Below are positions 24,779-34,212 of a DNA stretch of 64,000 nt, one piece after another. The stretch spans positions 3,350,001-3,414,000 of the forward strand of contig JAQFVV010012446.1 in assembly GCA_028023455.1 (NCBI GenBank), written 5' to 3'. Position numbers and translations under genes: made by a program. The number at the start of each line of letters is the position of its first letter. Position 1 is the stretch's first letter. Source of the DNA: Epiperipatus broadwayi (Eukaryota; Onychophora; Udeonychophora; Euonychophora; Peripatidae). Under the pieces are notes generated by a model that saw only the letters and a list, made by a program, of their open reading frames with translations, ran no database searches and was not told the DNA's origin.

Positions 24779-25075
24779 GAAAAGATAAATAATCACCAAT
24801 ATACGTATTTCATGCTAAACCAGAAATCATCAGTTGGTCCAGATTATCATCTCTACACATATATACTATAAGTGCTCAGATATATATTAAGATAGACAAT
24901 TCTCATACTTTAATGGACAGGCTTCAATCTACTCCACACTCCAACTCTTCAACCGTCCATCCAATTGGAAATCTGATGATGAAATGCTCAAAGGCCACCC
25001 TGAGTGTATCAGTGCTATTAGATGGAGTGGAGAGTGATGGGTCATGTGAGAGTCTGTGCTCATACCCTAATATTA
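24779..25075 (-). mobile_element. Family B repeat, 5' portion with hammerhead
   Basis: On the minus strand the unit starts in the family's leader (including 'ccattaaagtatgagaatt', which is also found at 33480-34040) and runs into the hammerhead at 24791-24845. The tRNA-like segment is missing, so the unit is truncated at its 3' side. Confidence 0.75.
24791..24845 (-). ncRNA. Hammerhead ribozyme, family B, stem II weakened
   Basis: Stem I is fully preserved: AATC/GATT and ACCAA/TTGGT, with the TGG bulge. CTGATGA and GAAA are intact, stem III is the perfect palindrome ATACGTAT, and the triplet is ATA. Stem II has two mismatches (TTTCT against AGCAT). Confidence 0.75.
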
Positions 25076-25139
25076 CATATATATAGACACATGTATAAAT
25101 AAGCCTGTGTTTCAGTTATAACAATATAATGAAATGATT

Positions 25140-25400
25140 CAAAGACAAAAAGAAAAGGCTTGGTATGCAGCCAGTAATACGAATGCTTTCTATCATAGAT
25201 ACTCATCCTTCCATCTCTCCAAAAAATGGACGCACATCGAATTTAAATAAATTTTTAACCTCTTCAAATATATACAATTACACTCATCTCTCCATTAATA
25301 TTCTATTTCATCTTGCTATGAATATGAGAATGCCGTAAGTTCTCGAAAGCATTAAGCCATATTTTTATTTATAGAAATAACAAGCTTCTCTATAGTTGCA
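25140..25400. repeat. Inverted repeat pair with GAAAGCATT motifs (possible decayed hammerhead family)
   Basis: On the plus strand near 25325-25360, a GAGAA...TTCTC stem is followed by GAAAGCATTAAGCC. On the minus strand near 25165-25215, a TATC..GATA stem is followed by GAAAGCATTCG. The inverted pairing and the stem-GAAA arrangement resemble families A to C, but no CUGANGA core remains. Confidence 0.35.
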
Positions 25401-25624
25401 TATAAGCACAATTATTACATTCCATATAGAAGTGTAAACAGTTAACATCATTATATTTATATGAATTCAGTATGTAAATTATAAAGTAATATCTTTTGGC
25501 TAATTCTGATGTGTTCAATCTAATTGGTACTAGTGGCAAAGTTATTATGTAATTAACCAAGATAATGTATATGGGACCCTTGGTGTTAGAAGCACTTAGT
25601 TTTCATTAAATTAAAATATATAAT
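25401..25624. other. No feature recognised
   Basis: A+T-rich DNA without a signature. Confidence 0.45.
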
Positions 25625-25890
25625 AAAAGTATTATAAAATTAGAAGTATTTTGGAAGTCATCACTCAAAGTTGAAGCAGTATGGTTAGTCATTTAATGGG
25701 ACATTCAGAGTGGCATATATTGTTACTGAGAGGGAATGATAAAGGCAAGATCAGCAAGGGGAAGACCTAGAGGGAATACATGGGAGAAGTTTGGTATTTG
25801 TAAACTAGTCTGTTAATGAAGACAAGGCTGAAGAATTATGCTACCCAGTAATCTATGGATTGAAAAGGGACAAAGAAGAATAAAAGTATT
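25625..25890 (+). pseudogene. LINE C-terminal remnant
   Basis: Translation in one frame reads MVSHLMGHSEWHILLLRGND, then KGKISKGKT and REYMGEV, resembling the LINE signature LGHVLR...GK..GKR.RGRPR..YM. It is short and contains stops. Confidence 0.55.
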
Positions 25891-26328
25891 AAGGTATATG
25901 AAATTTTGCATAGGTGCTTAAAAATTCCAGCTATGGCACTGGCCGATAAATTTGGAAGATGGCCATAGTAAAGTCTATAATTTCTGCAATAAATTTAAAA
26001 CATATATAATTCTAATCCAGTGCCAGTAAAAAATTGTGAAAATGTTTTTCTTACATATATTCCTGAAACTTAAGTTTCAGATTATTTCTCGCAAAATTTC
26101 ATGCCCCCCCCCTCAAGAAATTAAAATGTTAAATTCATTTTAATCCCTATTCTAAATAAATATGCTCATTAACTAAAGAATCAAGGTATTGTTAAGTCAA
26201 GCCCTTTGAAAATTATTAATGCTTGTTAGCTTTATTCTCCGTTCATTAATAAGGTAATAGATAATAAATTATTGCCAAAGTAATAAAAAGGAAAATAACA
26301 TATGTGTCCCATTGAAAATATGACTGAT

Positions 26329-26812
26329 GATTGGTTCTCTCTCCAAGATGCTTTCAGCACCATATAACGAGTTGCATAGTAACATAACGTAGTTATCGCA
26401 AAAATTTTAAGGCGTTAGTATGTCTGGATCGTAATTTACGATTTAAAATGTGATTGGATGTTTCACACCTTAATCTATAATGGAATAACACACTAACATT
26501 GAACTGTATTTTAAATTGGGGGAAAATTGCTACCGAAACAATTGAAACGAGTCATATCTCATATGGCAGTATAAAGTCATATATCACAAGAACCTTTTCA
26601 AATGATTTTCAAGATTTTATGATGGGAGGGAAAGCATTAAAGATGATCTATGAAGATACAAAACACATTTTGCCATATTTTATGCTATGACACATGATCC
26701 ATTCGTGCTAATGCCTTAAAATTTCTTTGGAGAAAAGTTAAATTCTGTTGCTATAAAACAGAAATTTTGATTTAGAGAGGGCACTGCAGGTAGCTTGGTG
26801 AGAGAACCGATC
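26329..26812. mobile_element. Internally deleted mariner-like element
   Basis: The ends form ~33-bp inverted repeats. The left reads GATTGGTTCTCTCTCCAAG; the right, on the complement, reads GATCGGTTCTCTCACCAAG. Inside is a fragment of mariner transposase. At 484 bp it is much shorter than a full mariner (about 1.3 kb), so most of the catalytic domain is deleted. A TA duplication is not clearly preserved. Confidence 0.75.
26499..26690 (+). pseudogene. mariner transposase N-terminal fragment
   Basis: The frame starts MNCILNWGKIATETIETSH and continues with YGS..SYITRTFSNDFQDF. This matches the mariner DNA-binding domain pattern (KLGKTATET..ML..AYG...S...VF.W...F). It breaks off before any DDD catalytic residue. 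It sits within the inverted repeats of 26329-26812, so it is the remnant of that element's own gene. Confidence 0.65.
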
Positions 26813-26952
26813 ATCTCTCTACTGGAACACACTGTGTATAAATATATATGGTATACAACCCGTCAATGCTTCAATGTTTATATCTCATAATGGGTTGGAG
26901 TAATTGATATCCAGAGTGCAATATTTAATTGAACAGAAACAAATTCATGTTT

Positions 26953-27068
26953 ATTAAACCACTAAACATCACATGATCACTAGATGGGGATTTTATGCAC
27001 AAACCTTCTTGCATCCATTGTACGCTGGCTTGCACTGAGTGGTGCTAACATATGGAGAATTATGTCTG
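26953..27068 (-). repeat. Family A fragment
   Basis: It combines 'aaccactaaacatcacatga' with the 'gattttatgcacaaacctt' terminal segment, joined directly. The central part of the 465-bp unit, including the ribozyme, is missing. The junction joins one unit end to an inverted other end, as in the larger foldbacks. Confidence 0.75.
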
Positions 27069-27422
27069 TTTCATTCAAGTTTAACTTGCTTGAAAAGAAA
27101 TCATGTCCATTTTTTTTTTTGTAAAATTGAATTTTTATTGTTTAACCACTCGTTCATTTATTTCACAATTAATTCATGATTATGCAGAGAAATTTTACTT
27201 GATTAAACTTCTGTTTGTAGAAATTTGCATGCAGTTAATTTATCCAATCTTAATGATGTCATTCAATTTGTATCTTCATTATCAGCTAAAAATTTGCTGT
27301 TGTTTTATTTAATCCCATAGAAATTATATGTTGCAGGATGAAAAATTACATTGTCTCTGAAGATGCCAGTCTGGCAATAAGTATGAAGATTATCCATATA
27401 TCCATATATAAATACCTCAAGG

Positions 27423-27575
27423 GACAGTCACATCTGAATACCTTACTAGGACAAATTGCAAGCAGATTCTAAAGAACCCATTTTAAAAAATAATCTTGCA
27501 AATATCTTTTTAAAAAAGGTTTTTTAGAATCTGCTCGCAATTTGTCCTAGTAACGTATTTGAACGTGATTGTTCA
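27423..27575. mobile_element. Foldback miniature element
   Basis: Inverted arms of about 55 bp: the left has GACAGTCACATCTGAATACC then 'tactaggacaaattgc'; the right complement has GAACAATCACGTTCAAATAC then the same 'tactaggacaaattgc'. The loop of about 40 nt is A/T-rich. No coding sequence and no certain target duplication. Confidence 0.75.
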
Positions 27576-28169
27576 ACGGAATATTTATATTTCTGAACGT
27601 TTCATATTTAATCAGCAGTAATGATCATTTATGTCCGATTAAAATTATCAATGCATATCCATACAGAATAGTACAGCCTCAAATCTGGATTGTAAAGGAA
27701 TTGTAATTCATAACGGTGACAAGTTAGTTTTATAAACAGCTTAAATAATATTCTGTACATAATCACTGCCCATAATTTTTCTTCACTTCAAGGAATAGCT
27801 AAGAGGATGTTATAAACTTTCTAATCTAGGCATTACGATGATCATACTCGACTTATAGTCATTTCTTGAGACCAAATTCTAAGAAACTTTTCTGATTTTG
27901 ATGGTTATATATAGAGGCCCAGTTAATCAAAAGAAGTTGCACCTCTTTGTAATGACACCGATTTTCAAAATCCCAATGCTTTATTAATGAGCCTGAAGTA
28001 GGAAGACACTTATCTAATGTAAGTCACTTCATAGAGAGCGTAGCTGCTTATATATCTCTGGATAAGCTAGAATCATTTTCAATCTTCGTAAGTTCAATTT
28101 CGTTTGTCATCCATGTTAATATTTTACTACCCAATTTCAAATTTTTAAAAATGCACTTTCAAGTTATTT
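27576..28169. other. No feature recognised
   Basis: A+T-rich DNA without a recognisable signature. Confidence 0.45.
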
Positions 28170-28177
28170 GTCTAATA

Positions 28178-28637
28178 CAGGATCAGCAAACATTTTAACA
28201 CAAACTGTTTTATTTAACTATCCCGATCAAAAAAATTAAGGAGGTGAAAAGCAGGTTGATGAAAAATATGGATTTATGAATGTTTGAAATTGTAGTTGAA
28301 CATTTAATTTAATATAGAACATAACAGAATCCATAAACACATAATGGAAGTTGAAAATCTCTTAAAAACAAACAAATAAAAACAATTTGATATATTTGCA
28401 CACTTTTTTCCTATTTAAATGTTCGTCATTTATATTAATTATTATTCTATAATAAGACCGAAACCAAGGAGCAGTGCAGGAACGAGAATTTTTCCTCATT
28501 TAAAGACATGAAAATATTTATTTATAAGTTACAAGTGAAAATAAAAAAATGTATTTGTGTTTATCGTCATAAAAAAGAGCCACAAGATTGGTGTCGAAGA
28601 GCCACATGTAGTGTATGAGCTATGGTTGCCAACCCTG
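28178..28637. mobile_element. hAT-like miniature element, older
   Basis: The ends CAGGATCAGCAAACAT and, on the complement, CAGGGTTGGCAACCAT match at 11 of 16 positions. The flanking octamers GTCTAATA (28170-28177) and GGCTAATA (28638-28645) differ at one base, giving a credible 8-bp hAT target duplication. There is no transposase; the open frame at 28567-28764 is a translation of the terminal sequence. Confidence 0.75.
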
Positions 28638-28645
28638 GGCTAATA

Positions 28646-29029
28646 CTAAAGTGTAACACTATAAAGCATGCCATGATAATTTCCAAGACCTCCCATTCAT
28701 GACAGAAGGCAATGCATCGTATGATATTGATATAACCAAGAGCCTCGGAAAAAAAGATATCCAAGGAAACTACACAATAGTTAATAATTTTAACGGATTT
28801 TTTCTAACACTAGCTATCAATATTTACCTATAAAGGATTAACTTGTAATTTTTAAAAAGATTTATCAGTTCTTAAATAGTCAAAATAAGAGTCATAGATC
28901 ACATGACCCTATTCTCTTAAGCTTGTAAGTTATAAACAATGAGGATTGCCAATTCCTCAACAAGATTTGTGATAAATGCTTAGCCAGAGCCAGCACTTAA
29001 AATATCTCTGTCAGGAACCCCCCCCCCCC
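28646..29029. other. No gene recognised; poly-C tract
   Basis: The interval ends in a run of 11 C at about 29018-29028, next to a hammerhead-like motif. Confidence 0.4.
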
Positions 29030-29032
29030 AAA

Positions 29033-29073
29033 TCCCTGACCATGGTTTCATGCTTTGCCACTCCTCAGGGAGG
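29033..29073 (-). ncRNA. Hammerhead-like motif with ACCATGGT stem III (candidate)
   Basis: On the minus strand, CTGAGGA (fits CUGANGA) is followed by a 3-bp stem II (GTG/CAT), GAAA, the palindrome ACCATGGT and the triplet GTC. Stem I would need TCCCT opposite AGGGA; TCCCT is present but overlaps the first two core bases, as if CT had been lost. It is probably a relic of another ribozyme-bearing repeat. Confidence 0.4.
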
Positions 29074-29364
29074 TGGCAGGGTAGGTTCAGTTCTTGTATT
29101 TCACTTTACTGGTAATGCGTTTATTGCTAAATAATCAGCCAACATTTAGGTGTCATATTATTAATTATATACCTTTATTTAAGTCAGTGTGTTTTTTATT
29201 TATCTGTTAAATCTTGATATTCAATTTTTACCACTTCCAACTTCTAAACTAATTTTAACTTTGCATACATATATATTCTCAAAAAACATTACATTTTTGA
29301 GTTTGCCAACAATTTTAGCAAAAAAATTAATGAAAAATTAAAATTTTTACTTTTATATGGGATT

Positions 29365-29600
29365 GATGTCACATGGTGCACTTTGGCTGATCTCTCAGCC
29401 ATTACGGCCAGAGAAACATGTTAGCCACCTTCCCTTTTCATTCCCCACCCTCTTTTTCCCATTTTTTCTATCCTGCTCCAGCCCATTTTCACAACATAAT
29501 CTTTGTCAACTCTATAGCCTTTATATCTAAATCCCCTGTTATCTTTTCCCAAACCCAGCACAAAAACCAAGAACCCTCTTTCTGCATAATCACTGATTTT
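29365..29600 (-). pseudogene. LINE copy 3: 3' UTR and last codons
   Basis: This is the same family as 1-2506, reduced to the final ~235 bp. Its 3' end starts at the 'gatgtcacatg' near 29366, and its truncated 5' end abuts the GATGTGATGTGATG tail of copy 4. Confidence 0.8.
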
Positions 29601-30474
29601 GATGTGATGTGATGTATTTTGGCTTCTCCTTAAATGAAGTCAAGAATATCTCAGCAATTATGCCCAGATAAACCTGTTAGCCACTTTATTTTCCATTCCC
29701 CACTCTAAATCTTCCCATATTCTGCCCCATCCCATTTTCACAACATAATCTTTGTCAACTCCATGGCCGTTATATCTAAATCCCCTTTATCTTTTCGCAA
29801 ACCCAGCATAAAAACCAATAACTCACTTTCTGTATAATCACTTTGTTCATACCTATTCTCCCATAACTTCATTATCTGTACACTTTCTGCTTTCAAGCAT
29901 TTACATTCAATCAACAGATGCCTAATATTTTCCATACCTTCCTTACACAATTTGCACACTAAATCACCCATAGTTTTCCATTTACATGTATATTCTCTTG
30001 TTGCTAAGGATCCTGTTTGAGCCTTAAACAAAAAAACTACTTTCCTTACTATTATCATAAATTAACTCGCATCCAATGTTCCGTTTACTGCTATATATAT
30101 TTAAACTCTTCTTACTCTCCATACTAGTTCTCCATCTTTCCAACTCCCTATTTTTTATTAATGCTTCTATTCTTTTATCCCATTCCTTACCACTATAACA
30201 CTCAAAAATCCTCCTAACACAATCATCCTACCTTTTATACAAGTATACTGATATAAATTTTTTATCCAAATCTTTTGCATACCACATTACCTTTCTCACC
30301 TATCTTGTTATCTGCCCTTTACCCATAACCCAATTAAACACTATTTTGGCTATTCTTTTACTATCCATAAACTGCAACCTACCAAACATTTTCATTTTAC
30401 TTTTTGCATCTCTCATATAAAAACTTGACCATCCCATTTCTCCTTGATTTGCTTCCTTTGCTGTCCACCTCTCT
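29601..30474 (-). pseudogene. LINE copy 4: post-RT region to 3' end
   Basis: The open frame 29738-30058 covers the C-terminus: FKAQTGSLATREYTCKWKTM, the knuckle CKLCKEGMENIRHLLIEC, and KLWENRYEQSDYTESELLVF. Upstream, the spacer region (...KRWDD..RI.ECYSGKEWD.RI) is present but frameshifted. It is truncated at the 5' side where the 68-bp direct repeat begins. The knuckle is intact here and serves as the family reference. Confidence 0.88.
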
Positions 30475-30542
30475 TTGAGTATTCTTTACAGTACTGCCAT
30501 CTAGCAGTAATGAATTGAATCTAAAATTTTTTTAATTGTAAT
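30475..30542 (+). repeat. 68-bp direct repeat, left copy (flanks LINE copy 5)
   Basis: It starts 'tttgagtattctttacagta' and ends 'tttaattgtaa'. The same sequence with three or four mismatches is at 31032-31099. Together they bracket LINE copy 5. Confidence 0.85.
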
Positions 30543-31031
30543 GTGATGTGATGTATTATGGCTTCTCCTTAAACGAAGTCAAGAATATCTCAGCAATTAT
30601 GCCCAGATAAACCTGTTAGCCACTTTCTTTTACATTCCCCACTCTAAATTTACCCATAATCTGCTCTATCCCATTTCCACAACATAATTTTTGTCAACTC
30701 TACAATCTTTATATCTAAATCCCCCTTATCTTTTCCCAAACCCAGCATAAAAACCAATAATTCACTTTCTGTATAATCACTCTTTTCATATTTATTTTTC
30801 CACAACTTCATTATATGTACCCTTTCTGTTTTCAAACATTTACATTCAATTAACAAATGCCTAATATTTTCAATTCCTTTCTTACATAATTTACAAAATA
30901 AATCACCCATATTTTTCCATTTACATGTATGTTCTTTTGTAGCTAAAGATCCCGTTCGAGCCTTAAACAATAAACTACTTTCCTTACTATTATCATATAT
31001 TTATATATTTATTATCATATATTTATATATA
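30543..31031 (-). pseudogene. LINE copy 5: C-terminus and 3' end
   Basis: The open frame 30650-30970 reads FKARTGSLATKEHTCKWKNM, then CKLCKKGIENIRHLLIEC and KYEKSDYTESELLVFMLGLG, ending ELTKIMLWKWDRADYG. The tail GTGATGTGATGTA starts at 30541-30543. The 5' truncation lies near 31005, followed by a short ATATTTAT repeat. It is flanked by the 68-bp direct repeats. Confidence 0.88.
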
Positions 31032-31099
31032 TTTGAGTATTCTTTACAGTACTGCCATCTAACAATAATGAATTGAATCTAAAATTTCTTTAATTGTAA
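31032..31099 (+). repeat. 68-bp direct repeat, right copy
   Basis: This is the partner of 30475-30542; see there. It lies at the 5' side of LINE copy 5. Confidence 0.85.
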
Positions 31100-31682
31100 T
31101 TTCTAGAATTATATAAAACTAAAAAGTAGAAGGATTACGTAAAACTAAAAAGTATAAAATAATTAGAAACAGTGTTTTTTTTTTAAAGAAAAGTTGGTTG
31201 AAAAGTTTTTGTTTGCATAAATGCATTAAAAAGTAAAAAAATACATTAAAAGAAAAGGACATCAGATCAAATTTGTTCTCTTTTTGTATTTTCCACTCTA
31301 ATGTGCCATATTCCATGAAGTGAAGATGCTCCAGCTCGACTACCTGAAATGTTACCTTTCTGTTGAACTTGGAGCGTGATTAATTATGAACATTTTAGTA
31401 ACTTTTTCCAAGGCTATGATTTTTATAGATGTACTTAATAATCTTCAATGCACTACACTTTTTTGAAACATTGGAATATAGGCATCTTAAAAAGTAAAAT
31501 GATTTTTGTACTCTTAATGTTTGATTTTCTGAGTTTTGTCGAGTGGTACATAACTTCTTTGCAAATAACTTATTAATATCAACAATAATTTCATATTTTC
31601 TTCTTGAATTAGATGATCTACAATGATTGTTTAATTCCTATTAAATAATAATACTCAAATAATTAAGCCAATAATTGTAGAT
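31100..31682. other. No feature recognised
   Basis: A 65-codon open frame on the minus strand (31119-31316) shows no motif. Confidence 0.45.
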
Positions 31683-31912
31683 AAAAGGTGGTTACTGGAG
31701 GGTTGCATTAGATCCTAAGATCTAGGTGCAGTGCTCTCAGATCCAAGGCTCTTCACTGATGAAGGCCACAAGCCAGAAACTAGTCTGGGGATATTGGATG
31801 AGTAGGCACTAGATGGGGATTTTATGCACAAGCCTTCTGGCATCCATTGATTACTCTAGCTTGCTGTGTGTAGCAATACGTATAGAGAGTTTTGCCTGTT
31901 TTAACAATAGTC
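31683..31912 (+). mobile_element. Family A unit, 3' half with ribozyme
   Basis: A single diverged unit without an inverted partner. It starts 'taaaaggtggttactggagg' and ends 'gagagttttgcctgtt'. It contains the hammerhead at 31750-31791. Confidence 0.85.
31750..31791 (+). ncRNA. Type I hammerhead ribozyme, family A (dispersed copy)
   Basis: Stem I is TCTTCA/TGGGGA (six pairs, two of them G-U), followed by CTGATGA, stem II GGC/GCC with an A-A mismatch at its base and loop CACAA, then GAAA. Stem III is the palindrome ACTAGT and the triplet is GTC. Predicted cleavage falls after 31785. The structure is preserved although the flanks have diverged from the 41-44 kb array. Confidence 0.85.
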
Positions 31913-33480
31913 AAAGAATTCATGGCTTGGAAGTTTGTAGGATGTTCCAGGACTGGTATTGGCTGAATGGGATCACAATCCAACCTTGAACTCGAGAGCC
32001 TGCCTATCCATTACTGTTCCAAACTACACAGAGCAAAACAAATAATTGAGTGGTTTATTGCTTTAAAGTTCTTTAAAAATTTGAGCACCAGAAGTCATAG
32101 GATTGGATCGTGATCTATGGATTTTGGGTTTGGAGTTCATTATTCTTTCCCTTCACCAAATCACACAGGACATTACTTCTAATGTTATATTGTAAATAAT
32201 TTTCCTTTAGACAAAATACAAATTTCTATGCCTAGATGGTTTAATTGCCACAAAACCCAGTTATACAAATTAAAAACCTTTCCTACCAATTTATATTATG
32301 GTACGTAATTCACTTTTATTATTCAGTTCAAACATATTGTGCATTGGTATGAATATTTTTTTGGATATACAGTTTGGAGTACTTATATTTGGTACACAAA
32401 TAAAGCAAGGATGTTACCCATACCTGATCTAAGCTAACATATCTCTTATTTGTAACTTAACCAAATTGTACCTAAAAGGATATTAATAATTTTGATTAGT
32501 CATTCGTTAGACTAGAGATTATCCACTTAACATTTCTGTAGCATAATTTTTACTACCTATTCTCTTACAAGGTAGGGACTAGTGTCTATCCACTTTTAAC
32601 ATCTTATAGAGGTGTGTATTCATAAACATATGACAAAGATGTGAGAAATATTCATTTTATCTAAAAGAAGCTTTGGTTACACCCCTGGCCTAATAATATA
32701 TAGTAGATAAAAACTATTTTGATAAGCTTAAACTTTTAGAAATAAATCATTTAAAGCTACAATATGTTGAGCTATTAATACTATAGAAGAAAATATTTTT
32801 TCATAAATTTTTTTTAATAAATTATGTAGGATCACATCAATTTTTTTAGGCAACTTATATGACCGCTATTATAAATATAAACTTTGATTGATGATAATAG
32901 ATCTATACTGATTGGAATTTGAGTTGTTCACAGTATTTAGCACTATTTTATAAATTAATTTTCACAGTCATTGTATAGTTGAAATAAAAATATATGAATA
33001 ATCTACTATAGTTAAAATACAATGCGGCCCAGATATTGATGACTTGTTTAGGGCAAACGTCACATCTTTCAAAATTTATAACCAATTTTTACAAAACCTC
33101 TGTTAGATTAATAAAATTAATTAAAATTAAAATTATAGCTGTACATTTTTTTTTGTGCTATGGGGCCCTCCTCTTCCGAGAACTTACACACATTTTATGG
33201 ATATTTATTAGCACCTCTAATCTTTACTTTTACAGTTATATTCGCTCTCTTACTCTCAATATCAGAACTTTTTCATAACCTAATATTGCACAAAAGAATT
33301 GTTCTCACTTTCTAATACTAATTTCAGGTATTTATTTTATATATTTATAAATACATAGTATTTCCAATCTGTTGCCAAGGCAACCTCTGTAAGTAAAAAA
33401 TGGATTGCTAAAATTACATATATTTTAAATATTTGAAAACCAGGTACTCTACACAAATTTGGAGCTTAATTGTAAATGTA
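31913..33480. other. Unassigned DNA; holds the second copy of repeat D (about 31990-32150)
   Basis: Repeat D ('tttgagcaccagaagt', 'tgatctatggattttg') matches 11745-11850. The rest, including an 80-codon open frame at 33036-33278, has no recognisable feature. Confidence 0.45.
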
Positions 33481-33575
33481 GGGGATTTGAACTCAGACTT
33501 TTAAGCACCTACCAACTATCCACACTATCTCATACAACTGATATGCATGACCACACACTTGTAGAAAAGATAAAT

Positions 33576-33630
33576 AATCACCAATATACGTATTTCATGC
33601 TAAACCAGCACTCATGAGGTGGTCCAGATT
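33576..33630 (-). ncRNA. Hammerhead ribozyme, family B, core mutated
   Basis: Stem I outer AATC/AATC-complement, stem II, GAAA, the palindrome ATACGTAT and the triplet ATA are all present. The first core segment reads CTCATGA, so the invariant G of CUGAUGA is C. This change should abolish cleavage. Confidence 0.8.
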
Positions 33631-34059
33631 ATTATCTCCCACACATATACACAATCACTGCTCAGTTCACATTAAGAAAGCAAATCTTCACATTTTAATG
33701 GACAGGTTTCAATCTACTCCAACCTCCAACTTTTCAGCCATCCAGTTAAGCTCCAGGTTTGTGATGAGTGTCTGGTTTTCAAATATTTACATATGAAGCT
33801 TGTATCCTCCCCATCTCTCTTCTATGTATTTAAGTGGATAATAATCCTATACATGAGGGGTCAGAGTGATTTCAGGTCAACATGACATGGCAGTAATGTT
33901 GGCATCAGCATGGAATTTGGGCTTTCCATCAGATTTTCAATGATATGAATGACTGAAAAGTTGGAGGTTGGAGTAGATTGAACCCTGTCCATTAAAGTGT
34001 GAAGATTTGCTATCTTAATGTGAACTGAGAAGTGATTGTATATATGTGTGGGAGATGAT

Positions 34060-34114
34060 AATCTGGACCAACTGATGAGTGCTGGTTTAGCATGAAATAC
34101 GTTTATTGGTGATT
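34060..34114 (+). ncRNA. Type I hammerhead ribozyme, family B (reference copy)
   Basis: Outer stem I is AATC (34060-34063) with GATT (34111-34114); inner stem I is ACCAA with TTGGT; a TGG bulge lies on the 5' strand. The core CTGATGA is at 34072-34078. Stem II is GTGCT/AGCAT with loop GGTTT. GAAA is at 34094-34097. Stem III is ATAC/GTTT with no loop, and the triplet is TTA, with cleavage predicted after 34105. Because stem III has no loop, activity would most easily come from two strands pairing as a dimer. Confidence 0.88.
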
Positions 34115-34212
34115 ATTTATCTTTTCCACATGTGTGTGGTCATGTATATCAGTTGTATGAGATAGTGTGAATAGTTGGTGGGTGCTTGAAAGTCTGAGTT
34201 CAAATCCCCTAT

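Larger units (their letters stand above)
33481..34212. mobile_element. Family B inverted pair (two near-complete units head to head)
   Basis: The left unit lies on the minus strand (33481-33760), the right one on the plus strand (about 33920-34212). Both ends are the box-B-like terminus ('ggggatttgaactcagact' and 'agtctgagttcaaatcccc'). Each unit has, from the centre outward, a leader with 'ggttggagtagattgaa', the hammerhead, then the tRNA-like part. The ~150-bp centre (33770-33915) is diverged. This is the best example of the complete family B architecture. Confidence 0.85.

Noticed and set aside
24970-24990. Extra CTGATGATGAAA motif as a ribozyme
   Set aside because: There is no room for stem II between CTGATGA and GAAA; it is part of the family B leader.
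28567-28764. 65-codon open frame on the minus strand as a gene
   Set aside because: It is a translation of the terminal sequence of a hAT miniature element.
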